This document shows positions 16,822-25,847 of a stretch of 64,000 nt of DNA, piece by piece. Within the stretch, counting starts at the first letter, position 1, and every line of letters begins with the position of its first letter. The DNA comes from Brachybacterium ginsengisoli (GTDB lineage Bacteria; Actinomycetota; Actinomycetes; Actinomycetales; Dermabacteraceae). Under the pieces are notes generated by a model that was not told the origin of the DNA, made no database searches, and saw nothing but the letters and a program-made list of their open reading frames with translations. Position numbers and translations under genes: made by a program. The stretch covers positions 3,782,001 through 3,846,000 of the forward strand of contig NZ_CP023564.1 of NCBI RefSeq assembly GCF_002407065.1, written 5' to 3'.

Positions 16822-17781
16822 ATGACCACCACCTCCGACAGCGCCGCCGGGCGCACCGACCGGTCCCGCAACCCCGAGGCCCCGTTCGACAAGCTCACCG
16901 TCGGCGTCTGCCCCGACCAGTGGGGCGTGTGGTTCCCCGAGGACGAGAAGCAGATCCCCTGGCGCACGGCGCTCGGCGAGATGGCCGAGGCAGGCTTCTC
17001 CGTGATGGAGACGGGCCCGTGGGGCTACTTCCCGAAGGACGCGAAGGAGCTGCGGTCCGTCATGGACGAGCACGGCTTCCAGGTCGTGGCCGGCACCGGC
17101 TGGGGCATCCTGCACAAGGAGGAGGCCTGGGCGGAGACGGAGCGGACCTTCCGCGCGATCGCCGAGACCCACGCGGCCGTGGGCGCGGAGTACATGGTGC
17201 ATCTGCCGCCGATGTACCGCGACGAGAAGACCTGGCAGTTCACCGACGACCGCGAGCTGACCGGCGAGGCGTGGAAGCGCTATGTCACCAACGCCAACGA
17301 GCTGGGCCGGATCATGAAGGAGGACTACGGGCTGACGATGGTGCTGCACCCCCACGGGGACAGCCACATCGAGACCCCGGAGGAGATCTCCCGGGTGTTC
17401 GAGGCGACCGATCCGGAGCTGGTGAGCTTCTGCCTGGACACCGGCCACATCGTCTACGGCGGCGGCGACCCGGTGCAGATGATCGAGCAGTACCCGGAGC
17501 GGATCGGCTACGTGCACATCAAGGCGTTCGACCCGGACATCACCCGCGAGGCCCACGAGAAGGACTGGCCCTTCGGGGAGGCCGTCGCCAAGGGTGCCTC
17601 GGTGCGTCCGCCGGCGGGCCTGCCGGACATGAAGGAACTGGTCGCGAAGCTCGCGACGCTCGACAAGGAGCTCTACGTGATCTGCGAGCAGGACCTCTAC
17701 CCGTGCGAGCCGGGGCTCCCGCTGCCCAACGCGATCGCCACCCGCGTGTTCCTGGCCGAGTGCGGCCTCGGCGTGAAGTGA
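16822..17781 (+). CDS. iolE: Inosose dehydratase (TIM-barrel, IolE)
   Basis: Dehydrates 2-keto-myo-inositol to 3D-(3,5/4)-trihydroxycyclohexane-1,2-dione. The 319-residue protein is an AP-endonuclease-2-type TIM barrel with VGVCPDQWGVWFPED (about 27-41), the inosose dehydratase hallmark of actinobacteria, MVLHPHGDSHIETPEEI, CLDTGHIVYGGGDP with metal-binding Asp and His, and VHIKAFDPD. About 25 residues of polar N-terminal sequence precede the barrel. GAAGGAG precedes the ATG at 16822. IolH follows after 49 bases. The alternative assignment, inosose isomerase IolI, is less likely because no other gene here fits IolE better. Confidence 0.87.
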   Translation: MTTTSDSAAGRTDRSRNPEAPFDKLTVGVCPDQWGVWFPEDEKQIPWRTALGEMAEAGFSVMETGPWGYFPKDAKELRSVMDEHGFQVVAGTGWGILHKEEAWAETERTFRAIAETHAAVGAEYMVHLPPMYRDEKTWQFTDDRELTGEAWKRYVTNANELGRIMKEDYGLTMVLHPHGDSHIETPEEISRVFEATDPELVSFCLDTGHIVYGGGDPVQMIEQYPERIGYVHIKAFDPDITREAHEKDWPFGEAVAKGASVRPPAGLPDMKELVAKLATLDKELYVICEQDLYPCEPGLPLPNAIATRVFLAECGLGVK

Positions 17782-17830
17782 CTCCGCACCCTCCCATCGC
17801 CCGCACCTGACCTGCGAAGGAGCATCGACC

Positions 17831-18712
17831 ATGGTCAAGATCCTGCTGGACCCGAGCATGTATCACCCGCATCTCTCGGTCGCCGAGGAGCTGCACAAGG
17901 CCCGCGAGCTGGGCTTCGACCACCTCGAGCTGTCCCCGCGCGCGGACTTCCACGAGTGGCACCACTATCCGAAGGTGGACCGCCACCTGATCGCCGAGGT
18001 CACGCAGGCGATGAAGGACACCGGGGTGAGCATCGGGTCGCTGAACCCCGTCTTCGACTGGGCCAGCCCGGATGAGCAGGAGCGTCAGGCGCAGGTGCGC
18101 AACTGGCGGCGCCTGCTGGAGATCGCCGACGCCCTCGAGGTGCCGCTGATCGCCACCGAGTTCTCCGGTGACCCGAACCGGGCGCGGCAGAGCGAGGCGC
18201 AGTTCTACCGCTCGATGGAGGAGCTCATCCCCCACTTCGAGAAGTACGGCCTGGAGTGCACGATCGAGGCGCACCCCTACGACTTCGTCGAGGAGAACGA
18301 CCGGGCGGTGCAGGTCATCCGCGGCGTGGACCGGGACTGGCTGAACTACGAGTTCTGCTTCCCGCACGCATTCCACCTGGGCCAGGGCGCCCGCGATGTG
18401 CGCGAGATGATGGACTACGCCGGCGACCGGCTGAAGCACCTGCACATCGCGGACGTCTTCGACCACACCGCGAACGTGGGCAACCGCTACATCATGAACC
18501 CGCCCGGGGTGGACGCCCGCATCCACCAGCACAACGAGATCGGCAACGGCGAGATCGACTGGGACGCCTCCTTCGCCTACCTGCGCGAGCGCGAGTACGA
18601 CGGGACCGTCTCCGTCTGCGTGTTCGGCTGGGAGGAGGAGGCCGACGCGATCAACGTGCGGATGCTGGAGCGGATCGAGAAGGAGCTCGGTCAGGGAGGT
18701 TCCCGTGCGTGA
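17831..18712 (+). CDS. iolH: Sugar phosphate isomerase/epimerase, IolH-type
   Basis: A second TIM-barrel isomerase of 293 residues in the inositol operon. Segments KILLDPSMY, LELSPRADFHEWHHYPKVD, ATEFSGDPNRA, CTIEAHPYDF, FPHAFHLGQG and HLHIADVFDHT align with IolH proteins of actinobacterial clusters; the His/Glu/Asp residues within these strands are the expected metal ligands. The reaction of IolH is not settled; interconversion of inososes, as for IolI, would let the cell use D-chiro- or scyllo-inositol. GAAGGAG lies before the ATG at 17831. Its last eight bases overlap the next gene, so the two are translationally coupled. Confidence 0.83.
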   Translation: MVKILLDPSMYHPHLSVAEELHKARELGFDHLELSPRADFHEWHHYPKVDRHLIAEVTQAMKDTGVSIGSLNPVFDWASPDEQERQAQVRNWRRLLEIADALEVPLIATEFSGDPNRARQSEAQFYRSMEELIPHFEKYGLECTIEAHPYDFVEENDRAVQVIRGVDRDWLNYEFCFPHAFHLGQGARDVREMMDYAGDRLKHLHIADVFDHTANVGNRYIMNPPGVDARIHQHNEIGNGEIDWDASFAYLREREYDGTVSVCVFGWEEEADAINVRMLERIEKELGQGGSRA

Positions 18713-19868
18713 GATCGGCATCGGCCTGGTGAGCCTGGGGTGGATGGGGCGCCTGCACGCGAGCAGCTACCAGCGCCTCCCCTCCCGTTATCCCGACCTG
18801 GGGATCCGCCCCCGCCTGGTGGTCGCAGCGGACCCGCTCGAGGAGAACCAGCGCGCGGCCGTGGAGCAGTTCGGCTTCGGGCGGGCGGTGGCGAGCATCG
18901 ACGAGGTGCTCGCCGATCCGGAGGTGGACGTCGTCTCGATCTGCTCCCCGAACTTCCTGCACCGCGACTTCGCGATCCAGGCCGCCGAGGCGGGGAAGCC
19001 GTTCTGGATCGAGAAGCCGATGGGCGTCTCCGCCGAGCAGTCGCGGGAGATCCACGACGCCGCCCGCTCGGCAGGGGTCGCGACGGCGGTGGGCTTCAAC
19101 TACCGCCACGCCCCAGCCGTCGCCCATCTGCGCTCGATGATCGCAGGCGGCCGTCTGGGCCGGATCACGAACGTGCGCTGCTGGCTCGACGCCGACTACG
19201 CCTCCTCGCCCGACGGGCCGCTGACCTGGCGGTACGACCGGGCCCGCGGCGGCAGCGGCGTGATCGGGGACCTGCTCTCCCACGGCGTGGACCTGGTCCA
19301 GCACGTCACCGGGCAGCGTCTGGCGGAGGTCACCGCCACCTCCGACGTGTTCATCCCGGAGCGTCCGCTCCCCCTCGGCGCGGGCGTGGGCCACGGCGCC
19401 GTCGCGGTGAGCGAGGAGCGCGGACCGGTGGAGAACGAGGACTGGGTGGCGGCGCTCGGCCGGCTCGACGGCGGAGCACACGCGACGCTGGAATCCTCCC
19501 GCGTGGCGCGCGGCCACCGCAGCGACTACGCGCTCGAGGTGTTCGGCACCGAGGGCTCCGCACGCTGGTCCTTCACCCGCATGAACGAGTTCGAGGTGAT
19601 GATCGGCGACGGCGGCACCGAGCACGGCTACACCACCGTGCTCGCCGCGGCCGGTCACGGCGACTACGCCCGCTTCCAGCCCGGACCGGGGATCCCGATG
19701 AGCTTCGACGACCTCAAGACCATCGAGGCCGCCGCCTTCCTCTCGGACGCCGCCCACGGCACGCACCTCGCCCCCACCGCGGCCGACGGGCTCGCCGCCG
19801 CCGAGGCCTGCGAGGCGATCGTCCGCTCCGCCGCGAGCCGGGCGTGGGAGGCCGTGCCACAGGGGTGA
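18705..19868 (+). CDS. Second Gfo/Idh/MocA dehydrogenase of the inositol operon
   Basis: A 387-residue NAD(P)-dependent sugar or inositol dehydrogenase. The Rossmann start is unusual, VSLGWMGRLHASSYQRLP (residues 9-26), with the SLGWMG variant seen in a distinct branch of the family. WIEKPMGVSAEQS carries the EKP motif at about residue 103, and GSGVIGDLLSHGVDLVQHVTG holds the substrate-binding Asp and His. It probably oxidises another inositol isomer or a derived sugar so that the pathway can accept it. Start is GTG at 18705, 8 bases inside iolH, preceded by CAGGGAGG. It is the last gene of the operon; a palindromic repeat follows 72 bases later. Confidence 0.87.
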   Translation: MREIGIGLVSLGWMGRLHASSYQRLPSRYPDLGIRPRLVVAADPLEENQRAAVEQFGFGRAVASIDEVLADPEVDVVSICSPNFLHRDFAIQAAEAGKPFWIEKPMGVSAEQSREIHDAARSAGVATAVGFNYRHAPAVAHLRSMIAGGRLGRITNVRCWLDADYASSPDGPLTWRYDRARGGSGVIGDLLSHGVDLVQHVTGQRLAEVTATSDVFIPERPLPLGAGVGHGAVAVSEERGPVENEDWVAALGRLDGGAHATLESSRVARGHRSDYALEVFGTEGSARWSFTRMNEFEVMIGDGGTEHGYTTVLAAAGHGDYARFQPGPGIPMSFDDLKTIEAAAFLSDAAHGTHLAPTAADGLAAAEACEAIVRSAASRAWEAVPQG

Positions 19869-19940
19869 GGGCGAGGGGTCCGGTCGGTCTGGCCGGGCCG
19901 GACCTGGCCGGGCGGACCTCGCCTGCCGAGCCGGCCCCGG

Positions 19941-20018
19941 GGCACCTCCCCTCCGCCATTGCGCGCTGTGCTTCCACGGCTGGAAGCCAGGTGCACAATA
20001 GCGTCCCGTCCGGCCGGA
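19941..20018. repeat. Intergenic palindromic repeat, family B copy 1
   Basis: A 78-bp element starting GGGCACCTCC and ending CCGGCCGG. Its centre is an imperfect palindrome: GTGCTTCCACG faces GCTGGAAGCCAGGTGCAC, with ATTGCG and CACAAT outer arms. A second copy in the same orientation lies at 25533-25611, so the two bracket the ABC transporter operon. Confidence 0.9.
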
Positions 20019-20109
20019 AGCGGCCAGCACGACCGGGGCCGGCGAACGCGACCGGGTCCAGCGAGCACGACCGGTCCATCTCAGCCCGCGCCGGAAGGAC
20101 CGACCCCGC

Positions 20110-21744
20110 TCACGCCGCCGTCGGCCCGCCTTCGCGCAGCCGGCGCTCCGGGTTCGGGATGCTGGCCAGCAGGGTGCGGGTGTACTCGTGCTGCGGGTCG
20201 CCGAGCACGGAGCGGGTGGGCCCCTGCTCCACGGTGCGGCCGGCGCGCAGCATGGTGACGTGGTCCGCGAGGGAGCCCACGACGGCCAGGTCGTGGCTGA
20301 TGAACACGCACGCGAAGCGCGCCTCCTCGATCGCGTCGCGGAGCACCTCGATCACGTGCGCCTGGATGGTGACGTCCAGGGCGCTGGTGGGCTCGTCGGC
20401 GATCAGCAGGGACGGCCGACGGATCAGGGCCCGCGCGATCGAGACGCGCTGGCGCTGACCGCCGGAGAGCTCGTGCGGCAGTCGCGTGGAGTACGACGCC
20501 GGCAGACGCACCAGCTCGAGCGCCTCGCGCACACGGCGCGCGGTGTCCAGGCGGTTCACGTCCCCCGCGAGCTGCAGGGGCTCCCCGATCGACCACCCCA
20601 CGGTGCGCCGCGGGTTCAGCGAGGAGGCCGGGTTCTGGAAGACCATGCCCACCCGTGAGTATGCCGCCCGGCGCTCCGCCCGGGGCAGGCTGCGCGGGTC
20701 CACGCCGTCGAGCTCGAGCAGTCGCGCCTCGGTGGGGACCAGCCCGGCCAGAGCCTTCCCCCAGGTCGACTTGCCGGAGCCGGACTCGCCGACCAGGCCG
20801 TGGATCTCCCCGCGGCGCACCTCCATCGAGACGTCGTCGAGCGCCCGATGCCCGCCGCCGCGGCGCTGGTACTCGACGGAGAGCCCCTCGATCCGGACGA
20901 CCGGGGCCTCGTCGGCCCCCGCCCCGTCGGCCGTCGCACCCATCTCCCCCGCGAGCGCCTCGTCCAGGCGCGGCACGGCCCGCAGCAGCTCCTGGGTGTA
21001 CTCGGAGGCGGGAGCGGTGAGCACCTCGCGCACCGGCCCGGTCTCCTGGACCTCGCCGTCGCGCAGCACCACCACGTCGTCGGCGATCTCCCCGACCACG
21101 CCCATGTCGTGCGTGATCAGCAGGATCCCCACCTCGCCCTCGTCCACGATCCGCCGCAGCAGCTCGAGGATCCCGCGCTGCACGGTGACGTCGAGCGCGG
21201 TGGTGGGTTCGTCGGCGATCAGCAGGTCGGGGCCGCCGCTGAGGGCGAGCGCGATGACCACGCGCTGCAGCTCGCCGCCGGAGAGCTCATGCGGGTACGA
21301 GGCGGCGGTGCGGTCCGGATCGGGCAGGCCCACCGAGCGCAGCAGCTCGGTGGTGCGGGCCTGCACCCGGGCCTTCCCGCGCAGGTCCTCGCGCACGGCG
21401 AGCACGTCCCGGAACACGGCCGAGACCTTCATGACCGGGGACAGCGACTGCCCCGGCTCCTGGAAGACGGTGCCCACGCGCCGGGCGCGGATCCGTCGCA
21501 GCTGCGTGGCCGAGCGGCCCACGAGCTCCTCCCCCTCGAGCACCGCGCTGCCGCCCACCTCGGCGCCCGGAGGCTGCAGGCCGATGGTGGACAGGGCGGT
21601 GATGCTCTTGCCCGAGCCGGACTCACCGACCAGGGCGGTGATCCGGCCGCGGCGCACGGTGAGATCCAGGCCGGTCACGATCGACCGGCCCGCGATGCCC
21701 ACCTGCAGGCCGCGGAGGGCGAGGAGCTCGTCGGCGGTGCTCAT
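20110..21744 (-). CDS. Peptide-type ABC importer, fused double ATPase (DppD-DppF like)
   Basis: A 544-residue protein containing two complete ABC domains in one chain, replacing the usual separate DppD and DppF subunits. Domain 1 (about 5-260) has GESGSGKSITA (Walker A), YPHELSGGELQR (signature), DLLIADEPTTALDV (Walker B) and the switch His in LLITHDMG. Domain 2 (about 285-540) has GESGSGKSTWG, LPHELSGGQRQR, SLLIADEPTSALDV and FISHDLAVVG. Both end with the oligopeptide-type EYTQELL or EYTRTLL segment. Each site looks catalytically competent. The ATG overlaps the upstream solute-binding gene stop by one base. Powers the two permeases encoded upstream. Confidence 0.94.
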   Translation of the reverse strand: MSTADELLALRGLQVGIAGRSIVTGLDLTVRRGRITALVGESGSGKSITALSTIGLQPPGAEVGGSAVLEGEELVGRSATQLRRIRARRVGTVFQEPGQSLSPVMKVSAVFRDVLAVREDLRGKARVQARTTELLRSVGLPDPDRTAASYPHELSGGELQRVVIALALSGGPDLLIADEPTTALDVTVQRGILELLRRIVDEGEVGILLITHDMGVVGEIADDVVVLRDGEVQETGPVREVLTAPASEYTQELLRAVPRLDEALAGEMGATADGAGADEAPVVRIEGLSVEYQRRGGGHRALDDVSMEVRRGEIHGLVGESGSGKSTWGKALAGLVPTEARLLELDGVDPRSLPRAERRAAYSRVGMVFQNPASSLNPRRTVGWSIGEPLQLAGDVNRLDTARRVREALELVRLPASYSTRLPHELSGGQRQRVSIARALIRRPSLLIADEPTSALDVTIQAHVIEVLRDAIEEARFACVFISHDLAVVGSLADHVTMLRAGRTVEQGPTRSVLGDPQHEYTRTLLASIPNPERRLREGGPTAA

Positions 21745-23414
21745 CAGCCGAGCGTCACCGTGAGGTAGTTCGGGTACGCCGGGAACTCGCCGATCACGAA
21801 GTTCTCGACCCCGGAGCCGTGCAGGAAGGAGTTCTTCGAGTAGATCAGCGGCACCACCGGGGAGTCCTCGAGGATCTGCTTGTCCACGGCGGCCCACTTC
21901 GCGTGCGCCTCGTCGGCGTCGAGCGTCGAGGAGGCCTCCAGGATCGCCTTGTCGACGTCGGGGTTGTCGTAGCGGGCGAGGTTGTAGTTGCCGTTGCCGA
22001 TCTGGCTCGAGTCGAACAGCGGGGTCAGGTTCGCGTTCGGCGAGGGGACGTCCGGCTGCCAGGAGCTGAGCACCAGGTCGTAGCCGGTGCCGTCGCCGGC
22101 GGTGACCTCGGAGTCGTAGGCGTTCTGGTCCAGGGGCTGGATCGTCACGGTGATGCCGGCCCGGGCCAGGCCCTGCTGGATCGCCTCCGCCGAGGCGGTG
22201 TCGTCCTCGGTGATCAGCAGGCGCAGCGAGAGGTCGCTCGCGCCGGCCTCGGCCAGCAGCGTCTTCGCCTTCTCCGGGTCGCCGGCGGGCTCGTCGCCGT
22301 ACAGCGAGTACTCCTCGCGGCCGGCGATGCCCGGGGTGATCAGCGTGGTCGCGTAGTCGCCGGAGATCTCGCCGCCCTTCGCGGTGCGGTAGGCCTCCTT
22401 GTCCACGGCGTACTGGATCGCGGTGCGGACCTTGACGTCCTCGAGCGCCTTCGAGCTCGTGTTCAGCGCGAGGTACTCGAGCGCTCCCGGCCCGGAGGTC
22501 ACCAGGCGGTCGCCCACCTTCGGGTCGTTCTGGGCCTGGACCAGCTGGGCGGTGGGCACGAAGCTCGCCAGGAAGGCGTCCTGCGCGTCGGAGCGGTCGG
22601 CGATGAGGGACTGGGCCACGACGCTCGGGTCCTGCGCGAGGGCGAACTCGATCGTGTCGGGGCCGCCGGTGCGGGCCGCGTCGGTCGCACCGTCCCACTT
22701 CTCGTTGCGCTCCATCACGGCCTGGCTGCCGGCGGAGTAGGACTTCAGGCGGTAGGGGCCGCTGGCGATCGGCGCGGTGGCGTACTTCTCCGGCTCGCCG
22801 GAGTCCTCCGGGACGGGCGCGAAGGCGGGCGTCGAGGCGATCCAGCCGAAGTCGCCGTAGGGGCGGTTGAGGTGGAAGACCAGCGTGGTCTCGTCCGCGG
22901 CCTCGATCGAGTCGAGGTGCTTGCCGGAGAAGGGCCCCTCGTAGTCCTCGCCGCCCTCCAGCAGCACCTTGTGGTAGGTCAGGCCGCCGGTCAGCTCGGA
23001 GGCGAAGGAGCGCTCGAGGCCGTACTTCACGGTCGCGGCGGTGATGGGGGTGCCGTCCTCGAACAGCAGGCCCTCCTGGAGGGTGAAGGTCCAGGTCTTG
23101 CCGTCGTCCGACGGGGTGCCGGTGTCGGTGGCGAGGTCCGGGATCAGCTCCGTGGGGGCGTCGGCGGAGGTCTTCCAGGCGGTGAGCCGGCGCGCGATCA
23201 GGCCCAGCGTGGTGATCGCGAGGTTCTGGCTGGTGGCCGGGTCGAAGCTGATCTCCTCGCTGGAGGTGAAGATCGTCAGCGTGCCGCCGCTCTCGCCGCC
23301 GCCGGCGTCGGAGGAGCCGCTGGAGTCGTTGCTGCAGGCCGCGAGGGCACCCAGGCCGAGCAGCACGGGGCCGGCGGCGAGGAGGCCGCGGCGAGGGAGG
23401 CGGGGGCTGTTCAT
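21744..23414 (-). CDS. ABC transporter solute-binding lipoprotein, family 5
   Basis: A 556-residue extracytoplasmic binding lipoprotein of the peptide/nickel/opine class. The twin-basic signal (MNSPRLPRRGLLAAGPVL) ends in lipobox LAAC near residue 27, followed by a Ser/Gly-rich linker. The mature domain begins GGTLTIFTSSEEISFDPATSQN and shows the usual WTFTLQEGLLFEDGTPITAATVKYGLER and IASGPYRL landmarks. The pocket cannot be predicted from sequence; peptides, glycosides or opines are all possible. Start ATG overlaps the permease stop by four bases, with GGAGAA upstream. It is the third gene of the four-gene operon, an order in which permeases precede the receptor. Confidence 0.92.
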   Translation of the reverse strand: MNSPRLPRRGLLAAGPVLLGLGALAACSNDSSGSSDAGGGESGGTLTIFTSSEEISFDPATSQNLAITTLGLIARRLTAWKTSADAPTELIPDLATDTGTPSDDGKTWTFTLQEGLLFEDGTPITAATVKYGLERSFASELTGGLTYHKVLLEGGEDYEGPFSGKHLDSIEAADETTLVFHLNRPYGDFGWIASTPAFAPVPEDSGEPEKYATAPIASGPYRLKSYSAGSQAVMERNEKWDGATDAARTGGPDTIEFALAQDPSVVAQSLIADRSDAQDAFLASFVPTAQLVQAQNDPKVGDRLVTSGPGALEYLALNTSSKALEDVKVRTAIQYAVDKEAYRTAKGGEISGDYATTLITPGIAGREEYSLYGDEPAGDPEKAKTLLAEAGASDLSLRLLITEDDTASAEAIQQGLARAGITVTIQPLDQNAYDSEVTAGDGTGYDLVLSSWQPDVPSPNANLTPLFDSSQIGNGNYNLARYDNPDVDKAILEASSTLDADEAHAKWAAVDKQILEDSPVVPLIYSKNSFLHGSGVENFVIGEFPAYPNYLTVTLG

Positions 23415-24457
23415 GAGGGGTTCTCCTGGGTGGTCGTGGTCGGGGTGGTGGCTGTGGGGGTTGCGGGGCGTCGGCCGCCGACGGCGAGCCGACGGTCCAG
23501 CAGGGGCCGGGCGAGGTCGGCGGAGAGGTTCGCGAGCACGATCAGCAGCGAGCCGAGGAAGGTGGTGCCGACGATGACGGGCAGGTCCGCGGTCGCGGTC
23601 GCGTCCAGCAGCAGGGCGCCGAGCCCGGGCAGGCCGAAGATCCGCTCGGTGATGACGGCGCCGCCGAGCAGCGCCCCGATGTCGAGGGCCACGAGGGTGG
23701 TCAGCGGCAGCGCGAGGTTGCGCAGGGCGTAGCGGTCGATGCGGCGCTCGGAGAGGCCGGCGGCGCGCGCGGTGCGGGCGTAGTCCAGGCCCAGCTGCTC
23801 GATCATCGAGGAGCGCACCAGGCGGGCGTAGACGGCGCCGTTGAGGAACGCGAGGGTCGCCCAGGGCAGGACCAGGTGCCGGGCCCACTCCAGGGGACCG
23901 TCGGCGAAGTTCTCGTAGCCGCCGCTGGGCAGCAGGTCCAGCCGCAGCGCGAAGACGACGACGGCCAGCAGCCCCACCACGAACGCCGGTGCGGAGGCCG
24001 CGACCACGGAGATCCCGGTGACGACGCGGTCCAGCAGCCCGCCCTGGCGACGGGCGGACAGCGCGCCCGCGGCGACGCCGAGGATCACCTGCAGCGCCAC
24101 GGCCCCCAGCGCGATCGAGAGGGTCACGGGGAACCGCTCGATGATCAGCGAGGTCACGTCCTGGTGGTACTGGAAGGAGTAGCCCAGGCACGGTGCCGCG
24201 CACTCGACGACGACGTCCGCGGAGCCGAAGGTGCGGCCCACGAAGATCGCGGCCAGGAAGCTCCCCAGCTGCGCCCACCAGGGCGTGTCGAAGCCCATGA
24301 AGCCGCGGGCGGCCTCGAGGTCCTCGGGCGAGCACGGCTTGCCGCACATCCGCAGCGCCGGATCGACGGGGGCCATGTAGAAGATCGCGTAGGTCAGCAC
24401 GAGCACGGCCAGCAGCACGCCGAGGCTGCGGACCGCACGGAGCACGGCGGGGTTCAT
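23411..24457 (-). CDS. ABC transporter permease, DppB type
   Basis: A 348-residue inner-membrane permease with about six helices. The first, LGVLLAVLVLTYAIFYMAPVDPA, is the standard DppB/OppB start, but the long external loop is unusual: it holds four cysteines (MCGKPCSP and ECAAPCLGY), which could pair as disulfides outside the membrane. The EAA-like coupling loop is RTARAAGLSERRIDRYALRNLALPL, residues around 240-265, of which AAGLSERRIDRYALRN contacts the ATPase. GLPGLGALLLDA follows. The C terminus is a Thr/Pro-rich tail. ATG 24455-24457 overlaps the upstream permease stop by four bases. Confidence 0.92.
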   Translation of the reverse strand: MNPAVLRAVRSLGVLLAVLVLTYAIFYMAPVDPALRMCGKPCSPEDLEAARGFMGFDTPWWAQLGSFLAAIFVGRTFGSADVVVECAAPCLGYSFQYHQDVTSLIIERFPVTLSIALGAVALQVILGVAAGALSARRQGGLLDRVVTGISVVAASAPAFVVGLLAVVVFALRLDLLPSGGYENFADGPLEWARHLVLPWATLAFLNGAVYARLVRSSMIEQLGLDYARTARAAGLSERRIDRYALRNLALPLTTLVALDIGALLGGAVITERIFGLPGLGALLLDATATADLPVIVGTTFLGSLLIVLANLSADLARPLLDRRLAVGGRRPATPTATTPTTTTQENPS

Positions 24458-25395
24458 GCGCGGCCTCCGCGGGGGTCGAGGGCGTCGCGCAGGGTGTCGC
24501 CGAGGATGTTGAAGGAGAAGGTCACCAGGAAGAGGGCGGCCGCGGGGAACAGCAGGAACGCCGGGTCCACGAGCAGCCAGCCGATGGCGTCGCCGATCGA
24601 GCGCCCCCACGACGGGGTGGGCGGCAGCATGCCCACGCCGAGGAAGGACAGCGTGGCCTCCGCGGCGATGCGGCCCGGCAGCGAGATGCAGGAGTAGACG
24701 ATCACGGTGGAGGCGACGTTGGGCAGCACCTGGTGGCGGAACAGATGACCGAAGCGGGCGCCCATCACGCGCGAGGCGACGACATAGGGCTGCTGCACGA
24801 TGACCCGGGTCTCCGCGGCGACCACACGGGCGATGCCGGGCCAGCCGAACATGCCGATCACGAGCGTGAGCAGGAGGGCGCGCGGCGCCTCGAGCGGGAA
24901 CAGGGCGCTGAGCGCGATCGCGAAGATGAGGAACGGGAAGCCGAGGGTGACATCGGTGGCGAAGTCCACCAGCTTCTCGACCAGGCCGCCGACGGCGCCG
25001 GCGACGATGCCGAGGACCACGCCGATCAGCGTGGCGAGGACCGTCGAGGCGAGGCCCACCAGCAGCGAGACCCGCGCTCCGTAGAGCACGAGGGAGAAGA
25101 GGTCCCGGCCCGTGCCGGGCTCCACGCCGAACCAGTGGGCGCCGCTGACCCCGCCGAACGCCCCGGCGGGAGAGGTGTCCGCGGCCAGGGCGTCCGAATG
25201 GTAGGTGAAGGGGTCGTTGCCGCTGAGGGCCGCGAGCTGCGGGGCGAGGAGCGCGCCGAGCACGCTGAGCACGACGACCACGGCGGCCGCGAGGGGCAGC
25301 GGGCGCAGGAAGGCGCGGCCCACGCCGGGGCGCGCGGGGCGCTCCTCGTGGGACGCGGCCGCCTCGGCGGGCAGCGCTTCGCTCGAAGTCATCAT
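24454..25395 (-). CDS. ABC transporter permease, DppC type
   Basis: First gene of the importer operon; 313 residues with about six membrane helices. The N terminus is cytosolic and polar (EALPAEAAASHEERPARPG), followed by LAAAVVVVLSVLGALLAPQL and the DppC landmark HWFGVEPGTGRDLFSLVLYGARVSL, whose core HWFGVEPGTGRDLFS is diagnostic. The coupling loop is RVMGARFGHLFRHQVLPNV and LSFLGVGMLPPTPSWG follows. The start codon is uncertain: two adjacent ATGs (25390-25392, 25393-25395) have only a weak GAAAG site; I took the first. CGTTCAAACG, a small inverted repeat at 25409-25418, lies just upstream and might be an operator. Confidence 0.9.
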   Translation of the reverse strand: MMTSSEALPAEAAASHEERPARPGVGRAFLRPLPLAAAVVVVLSVLGALLAPQLAALSGNDPFTYHSDALAADTSPAGAFGGVSGAHWFGVEPGTGRDLFSLVLYGARVSLLVGLASTVLATLIGVVLGIVAGAVGGLVEKLVDFATDVTLGFPFLIFAIALSALFPLEAPRALLLTLVIGMFGWPGIARVVAAETRVIVQQPYVVASRVMGARFGHLFRHQVLPNVASTVIVYSCISLPGRIAAEATLSFLGVGMLPPTPSWGRSIGDAIGWLLVDPAFLLFPAAALFLVTFSFNILGDTLRDALDPRGGRA

Positions 25396-25847
25396 GAGAG
25401 CTTTCAGTCGTTCAAACGTAAACCGTGACGACGCATCAGTATGCCACCGCGGATCCCTGCTCACCCCTCCAGGTGACGCACTATGCACGGGCTGTGCGCG
25501 AGGCTCCTCCTCGACGGCCCGGCCGACGCCACGGGCACCTCCCCCTCCGCCATTGCGCGCTGTGCTTCCACGCGTGGAAGCCAGACGCACAATCGCGTCA
25601 CGTCCGGCCGGGCGGCGCGGGGGGGGTGGACGGGCGGCGCGGCCGGCGCGCACGTCCGGTGCGGACGTCCGGTGCGGACGGGCCGGCGTGGAGGAGATGT
25701 CCGGATATCCCCAGGGCGTCGTCCAGCTCCTCGCGATAGCCTTTCAGCACGCCCAGGTCGAGGGGCCCGCACGGCACAGGACGGCGACCGCATCGCTCCC
25801 TCCCCGCGGCACCCTCGTCTCCGTCTCGGGGGAGGACAGAAGGAGCA
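25396..25847. other. 452-bp divergent gap with repeat family B copy 2
   Basis: Separates the importer operon from the xpaC-like gene. It contains the inverted repeat CGTTCAAACG at 25409-25418 near the importer start, the 79-bp repeat at 25533-25611, and two direct copies of ACGTCCGGTGCGG at 25652 and 25665. No credible gene was seen. Confidence 0.65.
25533..25611. repeat. Intergenic palindromic repeat, family B copy 2
   Basis: A 79-bp element aligned with 19941-20018, same orientation, with one indel and a handful of substitutions. Here the central hairpin is cleaner: GCTTCCACG directly abuts its complement CGTGGAAGC, and the outer arms read ATTGCGCG and CGCACAAT. Some substitutions occur on both arms, in keeping with selection on pairing. 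Confidence 0.9.

Noticed and set aside
20110..22698. Long open frame continuing upstream of the double ATPase into the solute-binding gene
   Set aside because: The upstream part is Arg/Gly/Pro-rich antisense-type translation of the binding-protein gene; ATPase family similarity begins at the ATG 21742-21744, which overlaps the receptor stop.
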